This document shows positions 55,301 through 64,000 of a DNA stretch of 64,000 nucleotides, in pieces. The stretch is from Ottelia alismoides (Eukaryota > Streptophyta > Magnoliopsida > Alismatales > Hydrocharitaceae). The DNA lies in NCBI GenBank assembly GCA_037367405.1, contig JAZKJV010000094.1, positions 124,001 through 188,000 of the forward strand, read 5' to 3'. The translations under genes were made by a program, and so were the position numbers. Under the pieces are notes generated by a model. It saw only the letters and a program-made list of their open reading frames with translations. It searched no databases and was not told the DNA's origin. Numbering within the stretch: the stretch's first letter is position 1; each line of letters opens with the position of its first letter.

Positions 55301-55782
55301 GTACTCTTTATCTTTGCTACTATTTAATTTTTAGAAAATAAATTAGACATCAGAAAATTATCAAAAATTCACCAAAAACACTAAAAAACATAAAATACAT
55401 AAAAACATTTTTGTTTTAATTTTTGGTTGATTTTTAGTACCTTAAACAAATTGTTGAAGTGTGCTTGTCTTCGTTTTCTTTATTGTCTTAATTACTTAAA
55501 AATCCAAAAAAAGATAAAAATAATTAAAAACCACTAAAAAATATTTGCTTTCTTTATTTTCTTTATCTTTACTACTTCGTAGGCCTCTCGGCCAACCCGT
55601 GCTCCTTGAGTTCGACCCTGGGTGCTATACCAGGTTACTCACATAGCAGGACCGCTATCTCGTGATTTTATTGATTTTATCTGTTCGAGTGGTTCATTTT
55701 TCTTAATACACATCGTCTGATCGCTTGGGTCGCGACGACCTATTTTCAGTACCTTATACCCGAGTGATCAGCCCTGTTATCA
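52397..55782 (+). repeat. 5' LTR of element 4
   Basis: 3,386 bp, shorter than the others because part of the AT-rich U3 is missing. It starts TGATGAATACCC and ends ..GTTATCA. The TATA-like TTAAATA is at 53412, the 311-nt intron candidate at 53671-53981, AATAAA at 54359 with the GGGTAATTTACCC hairpin, and paired G-boxes at 54509-54526. Confidence 0.9.
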
Positions 55783-55785
55783 GAA

Positions 55786-55803
55786 TGGCGCCGTTGCCGG
55801 GGA
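55786..55803 (+). other. Primer binding site of element 4, tRNA-Asp type
   Basis: TGGCGCCGTTGCCGGGGA, identical to elements 1 and 2. Confidence 0.92.
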
Positions 55804-57292
55804 GCACGGCTTAGTAGTTTTTATTTTCTTTTAGTTTTTATTTTCGCGGCTTTTCGCGGCTCTTTCAGAGCTCGCGGCTTTTCGCGGTTTTTGTCTATAT
55901 TTTATTTTTGTTTTATTTTGTTTTATTTTCATTTTCTTTTATTTTTATTTTGTTTTATTTTGAGTGTTTATTTTATTTCACATTTTTGCACATATACCCT
56001 TGTTTTTTATTTCCCTTTATTTTTCTTTTATTATTATTTGATTATCTGGTTCTGACCACTCTGCTATTTCTTGCGAGGGCCCGAGGACCGAGGCGACTGC
56101 TCTCGAGAAGCCGACGTAACCGCGGGATTCGGAGGCAGCTCTTTTCGTTGCGGAGCCGCATGAGAGAGTGAGAGAGAGTTGAGTGGGCGAGGATTTTCAT
56201 TTTTATTTCATTATTATTGTAATAATACAGGGACACTGGACTTGGACTCTTTGGACTATCTTTGCTTAGCAGGTCTGTTTCACCGAGCACCGGTGTGCTC
56301 GGGGGACCCTTAGGACTTTTGCGGCTTTTTACGCGGCTTTGGTTTTATTTTATTTTCTTTCTGCCTTTTCCGGTGTTTACGCGGTTTTTGCTCGAGCCCC
56401 TAGACTTAGGAATTTCTGGTAATTGTGCCGTAATTAGTAGGATCCCCACACCTAACTGATTGCCTGTTCCCATAGAACGTTGATTGGACCTACTAAAAAT
56501 CATTAATAAAAATAACCGACTCATTTTCCTTCGTAGCCTACGTGCCGCAGCCCGTCCTATAAAGCGCTTTCTCCTACCCCCGATTTGTCGGACAGAGGAG
56601 GGACGGGCCAAGACCGGACTCTTTGGCTTGGAGGTTGGTGACCGGTTAGACGGTTCTTGCGTTAGAAATTGCTCATCTAGGACTCGGCTTTCCCGTTGCA
56701 TCATATAGGTAGTTTATTTTCAGTCTTTCAATTCTGCGCGGATCACTTGCATGTAGAGTGCTGGAGACAAGGTACGCATTTCTTACTCAGCATGCATCAT
56801 TGATTTTATCGCGCATCGGCTTTTTCGACTTCTCCCCTTGTTTTGGACTTAATAACTAGGAGAACCGAAAAATTCGTTAGGCCTTTTGTTTTGATTTGAA
56901 AAATATTAAAAAGAAAAACCATAAAACTGGGACTGGTTAACTCTATTGATCTTAAAAGATGCTCACCCTAAAAATTTTGTCTTGGGGATAGCAACCCCCT
57001 CATTGTATGGTTTGGATGCGCGAGAGAGTGACCCGCACCCTAGGTAGAGCCCTCCGGTGCTAGTCCCGACTGATTACCGACTCTTCTGTGCGGGCCAGTC
57101 GGTTGGGATAGCATCGGGTATCCTAACAGGTCACGTAAGCGCTCTGATATTTTGTGTGTTCACCTAATAAAATCGACAAGATAATTTGACCGAACTTTCA
57201 CGGTCTTCAGCTCGCGTCGCGTTGGTGAACCGGGGGTTTGTTTTGTGATCATAGTTTCTCCAGATCTCATCCGCCCTACTCGCAAGATCAAG
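55804..57292 (+). other. 5' leader of element 4
   Basis: Noncoding. The hairpin CGAGCAC-CGGT-GTGCTCG is at 56284-56301 and the ACCGACT / AGTCGGT stem at 57076-57103. CGCGG motifs as in element 1. Confidence 0.6.
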
Positions 57293-59365
57293 ATGATGGG
57301 TAGACGCTCTCTTAGGCAGCCTCTGGCTGCACCGCTTTCGGGCACGTCTACCCAGTCATCTAGGTTGGCCCGCGAGAGCCGAGACCAGCTCTCCGAGCCC
57401 GAGTACAACTCCACCCTGTTCCCCCTCGACCCCCTTTCTTTCCGACCTGAGAGACACGGGCCCGAGGAGAGATTGATTGATTTGACAGCACCTGAGTTGG
57501 ACTCGTTTGATTTTGCAGACGTCGCCATAGCCGGCAGTTCAGATGATCACTCCCGTCAGCCAGAGCACTTTGTATTAGACCAGGGAGCGATCAACTCCAC
57601 CCTGATCGCATCACTTGAGACAGTCCAGCAGCAGTTACACGATCAGGGAGCATTCATGATTGAGATGAGGAGAGAGTTGGAGCGCCTCAGAGCAGAGAGA
57701 GATCAGAGCGAGCCTGAGGACGGCCCAGATGCAGAGGCACGAGCCGCAGCAGCAGCAGCAGCTGCCGCCGCAGTGGCAGCCGCCGCGGCAGGAGGACCAC
57801 CGAGACCGATGCGGGAGTTGCACAACCCCGGATCTACACTGATGCACCATTGGGTGGTGGTACCTGCTATCGTGGGGGACTTCAAGTTCCCCCCGAACAC
57901 CCTGCAGATGCTTCCCCGTTTTCATGGGCTTGCCACCGAGGAGCCCCATCTCCACCTCCAGGAGTTCCTGATGATTTGCAGTACTGTCCACGACCGCCAT
58001 GTGGACCAGGATACGATTCGGATGATTGCCTTCCCCTTCTCACTAGCAGACAGAGCAGCCACCTGGCTGAAGCATTTGGGGAAGTTCGTCTACACCTGGG
58101 AGCAGCTCCACACCGAGTACTTGAACAAGTACTATCCACTCGGGCGGACGAATACAGCGAGGGCCCTGATCAACAACTTCTCCATGCTCCCCAATGAGCA
58201 ATTTCACGAGGCATGGGAGAGGTTCAGAGAGCTCACGGACAGATGCCCGCACCACGACATCACGAAGCTGAACCTTGTGCAGAGCTTCTTCAGCGGGTTG
58301 ACACCAGAGCTTCAGGGTCTGGTGAATGCTTCTTGTGGCGGGTCCTATTTCGCCAAGGACCACGACCAGGTCTGGGCCATCTTCGAGGAGATGGCTGAGA
58401 ATTATATGGTGATGTCCCAGACCCGGCTGTACACACAGAGACCCCAGCCGCAGCAGCCAGGATCCGTGCAGTATCAGCGGATAGCACGGGTCGATGCAGG
58501 TCCATCTAGTTCGTCCGCAGTCGCAGCAGCACAGGCAGAGTCGTCCGCTGCGGATATGGGTATTATCAGCGAGAAGTTGGACCGCATGGAGCTGATAGAG
58601 AAGAAGCAGTGCCAGAGCATAGTGCAGATGGATCAGATGGCACAGACTCTGAGCGACATGAAGACCCAGCTCATGTGTCTCCAGGAGGCACAGACGGCTT
58701 CACAGCCCCGTCTTCAGTCGCGAGGCGACTCCGGCGGCAGCAGCAGCTCGTCCCAGCGCTCCAGCACCTTTCAGCAGCCTAGACAGGTCCATCTTGTACA
58801 GGCGGAGCCATACCAGCAGCCGCAGCCCACCTACCAGTCCCCACCATCTCCAGACATGCAGATGGTGGTCTACCAGCCGGACCAGCCTCTGGCAGTACTC
58901 CCGCCAGCCCCCTACGATGCAGAGCCAATGATGGATGTCAACGGGATTTGGTATGACCGCCCCCAGCCTGGGATCCGACGAGATCATCCCGGATTCAGGT
59001 GGGGGAGTGGAGGTACCCAGCCCCAGCAGCAACCAGCCGTTCAGGGAGGGCATTACGCCCAGCAGAGAGATCACCAGCCGCAGCAGCAGCCCCCAGCTTA
59101 CCAGTCACACCAGCCATCATCCTTCGTTCCTCGTCCCTATCAGCAGCAGGGACAGTCGTGGAGACGTGAGCAGCAGGCTCACCCAGCATACCAGCAGCAT
59201 CCCTCTTCCTACCCCTCTCAGCAGCACCACCAGCAGTTCCAGCAGCCTCAGCATCAGAGAGGCTACCCGTCGGGCTCCCGTGAGAGCCCCGCCTTGGATG
59301 ACGTCGCCCGCCTCCTCACGGATCAGCAGGCCACATTTAGACAGGAGATGGACGAGTTCCGCTAG
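57293..59365 (+). CDS. gag: Gag region of element 4
   Basis: 690 codons from MMGRRSLRQPLA to TAG 59363. Same domain order: coiled coil, poly-Ala run, Gag core (with TNTARALINNFSMLPNEQF), second coiled coil, Gln-rich tail. It reads through both places where elements 1 and 2 stop, and instead ends after RQEMDEFR where element 1 has CAG. No CCHC knuckle. Confidence 0.87.
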   Translation: MMGRRSLRQPLAAPLSGTSTQSSRLARESRDQLSEPEYNSTLFPLDPLSFRPERHGPEERLIDLTAPELDSFDFADVAIAGSSDDHSRQPEHFVLDQGAINSTLIASLETVQQQLHDQGAFMIEMRRELERLRAERDQSEPEDGPDAEARAAAAAAAAAAVAAAAAGGPPRPMRELHNPGSTLMHHWVVVPAIVGDFKFPPNTLQMLPRFHGLATEEPHLHLQEFLMICSTVHDRHVDQDTIRMIAFPFSLADRAATWLKHLGKFVYTWEQLHTEYLNKYYPLGRTNTARALINNFSMLPNEQFHEAWERFRELTDRCPHHDITKLNLVQSFFSGLTPELQGLVNASCGGSYFAKDHDQVWAIFEEMAENYMVMSQTRLYTQRPQPQQPGSVQYQRIARVDAGPSSSSAVAAAQAESSAADMGIISEKLDRMELIEKKQCQSIVQMDQMAQTLSDMKTQLMCLQEAQTASQPRLQSRGDSGGSSSSSQRSSTFQQPRQVHLVQAEPYQQPQPTYQSPPSPDMQMVVYQPDQPLAVLPPAPYDAEPMMDVNGIWYDRPQPGIRRDHPGFRWGSGGTQPQQQPAVQGGHYAQQRDHQPQQQPPAYQSHQPSSFVPRPYQQQGQSWRREQQAHPAYQQHPSSYPSQQHHQQFQQPQHQRGYPSGSRESPALDDVARLLTDQQATFRQEMDEFR

Positions 59366-59884
59366 GAGATGCGGGACCTGGTGAGAGGGAAGGCCTCCAT
59401 TCCTGCACAGATCGAGCCGAACCCGAACAACCTCAAGAGGAAGTCTGAGCAGGTAGTTTCCACTGAGCATGCCACTCCTAGTGACCCATTTGATGATACA
59501 TCTTCGGATCTATTTGATGCTGATTTTGTTACACTTAGGAGCGGTAGGACACCAGCAGGCGGCGGCGCCTCGTCTGAGCTACACCACGAGGATACTTCTG
59601 AGGCGCCACATGAGGAGGAGGAGAGCGGTACTAAGGCCGCTCCAGATGACGATGGTGGTACTGATGCCACCAAGGATGCTGATTCCACCGGCGGTACTGA
59701 GGCCGCCGCTTCACCAGTTCGAGGAGGTGGTACTGACGCCACCAGTTTAGCCGAGCCAGCCCGCGGTACTGATGCCGCGAGACGTCCAGCAGCAGCAGCA
59801 GCAGAGCCAGCCCGTGGTGGTACTGAGGCCACCGGTGTTTGTCGTGATAGAGATGTTGTCTTTCCTTCAGTTCATGTACCTTAG
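59366..59884 (+). pseudogene. Gag-PR linker of element 4
   Basis: In frame. GGT(E/D)A repeats (SGTKAAP, GGTDATK, GGTEAAAS, GGTDATS, RGTDAA, GGTEATG). Ends at TAG 59882, where element 1 has CAG. Confidence 0.75.
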
Positions 59885-61231
59885 AACACTGTTGTGAATA
59901 AAGGAAAAGGTTTAGTTTCTTCTGGTCCCACTGTGGTGCTTGATGTATGTGTGGATCCGGCCGTCGAGCCGTCTAGGCCTTTTCCTAGTTCTTCTTCTGC
60001 AAAGGACCCTGTGATCCCCTTCCCTAGAGCCCTTCAGATGGGGAAGGGGAAGAAAAAAGAAAAAGATCCAAAAAAGAGAGAGCTTGAGGAGTTCAGCCAG
60101 AGCATGATAGACCGATTCCACATCCAGCTGACCCTCCAGGAGGCTTTGCAGCACATCCCCCTTCTTCAGCGATCTTTGAGAGACAGGACCACAGTCAGGA
60201 GGAGGAGGAGGAACCACACTTCAGAGATTCATGTGCTGACAAAAGCCACGTGTTTTGCGATCCAGAACCGTCTGCCAGCCAAGAGGACAGATTCAGGGGC
60301 CCCGTATGTCAGATGCCAGATCAGTGAGCAGAGGTTCGACCGTACTCTACTAGATAGCGGATCGTCGATCAACCTACTTCCGGCAGCCCTTCTCGACCGC
60401 TTCGAGTTGGGCACTCTTCGACAGAGCAGGACAGTCCTTCAGTTTGCTGATCGATCTGTCAAGAGGCCGAAGGGGTTGTTGCGAGACGTTATCGTCACGA
60501 TTCAGGGCCTAAAATTCCACGTGGACTTCGTAGTGTTGGACATAGAGATCCCTGATTCAGTGACCGATACCCCCATCATCCTCGGTCGTCCGTTCTTGGC
60601 CACAGCCAAGGCGGTAACTGATCATGATAGCGGGAAGGTGTACTTCCGCGTCGAGGGCGAGAGTATACAAATAGAGACGGTCGAGGACTACAGAGCTAGA
60701 GAGAGAGCACGCTCAGAGGCTAGCACAGATTCAGAGCAGCTGACAGACGCAGAGCCAGACATCCACCAGGACTGCGATTTTGTGATCACAGACGATGAGG
60801 CAGCATGGGCAGATCCTGCAGCACAGGCCATCCTCTCATTTTCAGACACAGCTGATGCCGAGATGATAACAGAGGAGAGTCTGGAGAGCACAGCCTTGGT
60901 TCAGGATACCATTGAGGCAGCAGAGCCGGTCCTTGATCACGACACAGATTTCAGTGATGGTGGTGCTGAGGCCACCTTGCCTTACGGTGGTACTGATGCC
61001 ACCGCGGTTGATACAGATCCCTCGGATTCAGAGTCTAATTGGGCAGATTGCTATGATCAGATGCCAGACCTGAGTCCCCCTGAGCCTACAGATGAGGAGG
61101 AGGTAGATGCAGAGCAGATCAGAGACATCACAGTTGAGCAGCCTTCTCCCGATACAATTTGCGAGAGTTCGCTTTCTTTCTCCCATGCAGATTTGGCAGA
61201 CTTAGCAGCATTCACTCATTTCCTTCCATAG
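59885..61231 (+). pseudogene. PR and acidic linker of element 4
   Basis: In frame. Protease LLDSGSSINLLPA and [13 protein letters not shown], then the acidic linker with a second GGAEAT / GGTDAT pair. Ends at TAG 61229 (CAG in element 2). Confidence 0.82.
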
Positions 61232-61961
61232 CCAGATTTGCCAGCACCCAGCATTCCAGAGCTGAAGCCGCTCCCTACTTCGCTGAAGTATCGATTCCTT
61301 GCGGGCGAGCCAGAGATGTACTCAGTCATCATCTCCGCCGATCTGACTGGAGAGCAAGAATCCCGTTTGATGGGGGTTCTTGAAAAGAACCGCAAGGCAA
61401 TCGGATGGAGCGTAGCATATCTCCATGGGATTAGTCCATCAGTGAGCTCCCACCATATCTATCTCGAGGAAGGGGCGAAGCCGTCGCGTGAGTTCCAGCG
61501 GCGACTGAACCCCAACCTGAGAGAGGTTGTGATGAAGGAAATATCAAAATGGTGGAGTGCAGATTTTATTTATCCCATTTCCGACTCCAAGTGGGTCAGC
61601 CCCTTGCATGTGGTGCCCAAGAAGACGGGCATCACGACTGTGATCAGTGAGTCGGGAGAGGAGATTGCTACACGAGTACCCACCTCTTGGAGGGTCTGTG
61701 TTGACTACAGGAGACTCAACCAGGCCACCAAGAAGGACCATTTCCCCCTGCCTTTTATTGACCAGATCATTGAGAGACTGGCAGGGAAGAGCCATTGTTG
61801 CTTCCTGGATGGGTACTCGGGCTACAACCAAGTGGCCATCGCTCCTGAGGATCAGGAGAAGACCACCTTTACCTGTCCCTTCGGTGCATATGCTTTTCGA
61901 CGCATGCCATTTGGGCTATGCAATGCCCCTGCGACTTTTCAGAGGTGCATGTTGTCGATTT
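61232..61961 (+). pseudogene. RT N-terminal half of element 4
   Basis: Same frame: [18 protein letters not shown] and [17 protein letters not shown] one-base deletion near 61962 (CGATTTTTCGG against CGATCTTCTCGG) shifts the frame just before the FMDD motif. Confidence 0.82.
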
Positions 61962-62784
61962 TTCGGACATGGTAGGGGAGTGTTTGGAGGTCTTCATGGA
62001 TGATTTCTTGGTCTACGACGACGGATTCGTCTCCTGTCTTGACTGCCTAGACCGAGTACTCCAGCGATGTATCGAGTATCATTTGGTTTTATCTTGGGAG
62101 AAGAGTCACTTCATGGTGACTCAAGGGACGGTGCTTGGACACATCATCTCCACTAGGGGCATGGAGGTTGATCCGGCCAAGGTGGATGTCATTAGAAAAC
62201 TCGCACCGCCGTCCAATTTGAGGCAGCTACGGTCATTTCTGGGGCACGTTGGATTTTACAGGAGATTTATTCAGGATTTTAGCAGGATTGCCCGGCCATT
62301 GACTGACCTCTTGACGAAAGACACCGAGTTCCTTGTCGATGACAAGTGTCTTTTGTCCTTTGCAACTCTCCAGCAGTGTATTATTGAGGCTCCTGTCCTC
62401 CAGCCACCTGATTGGTCTCTCCCATTCGAGATCATGACGGATGCCTTCGATTTTGCCGTAGGGGCAGTGCTGGGACAGAGGAGGGATGGAGTTCCATTTG
62501 CCATTCACTACGTTAGCCGCACATTGGATTCCGCCCAGCGGAATTACACGGTCACAGAGAAGGAGATGCTAGCCGTAGTATTCGCCCTAGATAAGTTCAG
62601 ATCGTATATCATTGGATCTAGAGTGACTTTGTACACAGATCACACCGCTATCAGGTACCTCATGGCAAAGAAGGATGCCAAGGCCAGACTGACTAGATGG
62701 ATCCTTCTACTCCAGGAGTTCGACATTGAGATCAAGGATAAGCCTGGAGTCAAGAATGTGGTGGCGGATCATCTCTCCCGTTAA
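61962..62784 (+). pseudogene. RT C-terminal half and RNase H of element 4
   Basis: Shifted frame with FMDD at 61993-62004, followed by FLVYDD where the others have FSVYGD. RNase H has [10 protein letters not shown] (Ser to Phe next to the first catalytic Asp). It ends at TAA 62782 where other copies have TTA. Confidence 0.8.
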
Positions 62785-63393
62785 GAGCAGCCTGAGGAGT
62801 CTGAGCAGATTGATCCTATCCGAGATACCTTCCCAGATGAGGCGATCCTTGCTATCGCCTCACTCCCATGGTACGCCGATATTGTGAACTTTCTCGTTGC
62901 TAGGAAAGTCCCACAAGATTGGCCCAGGCAGAGGCTTGAGACCTTCCTCGCGAAGGCCAAGTCCTACCACTGGGAGGATCCCATCCTTTACCACGAATGG
63001 GGGGATAGCGTCTGGCGTCGGTGTATTCCTCAGGAGGAACACCATAGCGTCCTCACTTACTGCCACAAGCTTGAGGCAGGAGGACATCATTCTGGGAGGA
63101 GAACGGCACAGAAAGTGCTCCAATCCGGCTTGTGGTGGCCTACCCTCTTCAAGGACTCAGATGAGTTCGTGAAGAGGTGTACTGACTGTCAGAGGATGGG
63201 CACTTGTGGACAGCGTGATATGATGCCGATGCAGCCCATTCACTTCTGTGAGGTTTTTGACGCATGGGGCATCGATTTCATGGGTCCATTCCCTAAGAGT
63301 CAGGGATTTGAGTACATTCTGTTGGCCGTAGATTATGTTAGTCGTTGGGTGGAGGCTATCCCCTCCCGAGCCGCTGATGCGAGGACAGTTTGA
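62785..63393 (+). pseudogene. Integrase N-terminal part of element 4
   Basis: Contains the HHCC finger and WGIDFMGPF with the first catalytic Asp. Ends at TGA 63391 (TGC elsewhere). Confidence 0.8.
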
Positions 63394-64000
63394 AGATTTT
63401 TGAGGAAGCACATCATCACGCGGTTCGGTCTGATTTCTGATGGGGGATCTCACTTCATCAACGACCAGGTTAAGGAACTTGCTAGCGAGTTCGGCATAGA
63501 TCATCGTGTTGCTACACCTTACCATCCACAGACGAATGGTCTAGCCGAGGTGTCGAACAGGGAGATCAAGACTATATTGCAGAAAGTCGTCCGCCTGACC
63601 GAAAGGATTGGTCACAGCTTTTGGACTCGGTCTTGTGGGCATATAGGACATCTTTCAAGACACCATTGGGCACATCTCCCTTTCGCCTCGTATATGGCAA
63701 GCCATGCTATTTACCTGTTGAGCTGAGGCACAAGTCACTTTGGGCAGTCACAGATATTCTTATGGATCCAGATGGTATGGGAGACCAGAGAAGGGCAGAG
63801 TTGCTGCCCTGGAGGAGCTTAGAGATACAACATTCTCAAACAGCCTACATTATAAGGAAAAAGTGAAGGAGTGGCATGATTCTCATATCAGCCACAAGCA
63901 TTTTGAGATTGGACAGAGAGTATGGCTGTTTGATGCGAGGCTACGTTTATTTCCAGGGAAGCTACAGAGCAAATGGAAGGGACCCTACTTGGTCAGAAAG
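63394..64000 (+). pseudogene. Integrase core and tail of element 4, runs off the window
   Basis: A 12-bp deletion before the second catalytic Asp (GVPRV region lost in part), then SDGGSHF and the third catalytic Glu. One-base deletions near 63594 and 63802 change frame twice more. The GPY/F module is starting at the window end. Confidence 0.78.

Larger units (their letters stand above)
22047..64000 (-). mobile_element. Element 3: Athila-type retrotransposon, minus strand, split by elements 2 and 4
   Basis: Present parts on the minus strand: 3' LTR in two pieces (22047-24609 and 42307-43281), post-pol region 43282-45365, gag-pol 52172-45366, and leader 52173-52396. Element 2 occupies 24610-42301 inside the LTR. 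Element 4 begins at 52397 inside the leader. The remaining leader, primer site and 5' LTR should follow element 4 outside the window. Its coding region is the best preserved of the four copies, with only two stops in 2,268 codons and no frameshift seen. Confidence 0.85.
52397..64000 (+). mobile_element. Element 4: Athila-type retrotransposon nested in element 3, 3' part outside the window
   Basis: 5' LTR 52397-55782, primer site 55786-55803, gag-pol from 57293 to the window end (within the integrase tail). It is the most damaged copy: stops at 59363, 59882, 61229, 62782 and 63391, one-base deletions near 61962, 63594 and 63802, and a 12-bp in-frame deletion near 63429. Confidence 0.9.

Overview
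The window is plant nuclear heterochromatin, probably from a monocot; I cannot name the species. About 95% of it is mobile DNA. Four copies of one Ty3/gypsy (Metaviridae) retrotransposon family of the Athila type dominate. They have 3.4-3.7 kb LTRs, a primer site complementary to the 3' end of plant tRNA-Asp, and one gag-pol frame ordered Gag, protease (PR), reverse transcriptase (RT), RNase H (RH), integrase (IN). A chain of short foldback elements separated by microsatellites makes up most of the rest. No rRNA, tRNA or CRISPR was seen. The only candidate host gene is a first exon near 21.5-21.8 kb.

Layout. 1-936: partial foldback element and unassigned DNA. 937-2764 and 20585-21296: foldback elements A to F, each separated by a simple repeat (TA, GA, CA or C tracts). 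Element 1 (2765-20584, + strand, complete) splits foldback element E, with a near-perfect 5-bp target duplication (TATCC/TATCT). 21297-22046: non-repetitive DNA with a possible exon. Element 3 (- strand) begins at 22047 and runs past the window. Element 2 (24610-42301, + strand, complete, perfect duplication GTCCT) sits inside the 3' LTR of element 3. Element 4 (52397 to beyond 64000, + strand) sits inside the 5' leader of element 3. Element 3 is therefore older than 2 and 4.

Each element follows the plan: LTR with an AT-rich U3, TATA box, a conserved 310-311 bp GT-AG intron candidate, poly(A) signal and paired G-boxes; tRNA-Asp primer site; 1.5 kb leader; gag-pol; about 2.1 kb between pol and the 3' LTR; polypurine tract. 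All four gag-pol frames are broken, mostly by CAG-to-TAG changes. Element 3 is the least damaged (two stops).

The most interesting content is in the post-pol region, where Athila-type elements often carry an env-like gene. Here there is no sense ORF of note. Instead all three complete post-pol regions keep (i) an antisense two-exon small gene whose candidate intron is 150 nt in every copy and joins two conserved frames, and (ii) a series of hairpins, each ending in a copy of the polypurine-tract motif. The U3 also holds a dense array of UGUA(A/U)AUA motifs, the Pumilio-type consensus, which would lie in the 3' UTR of the element RNA.
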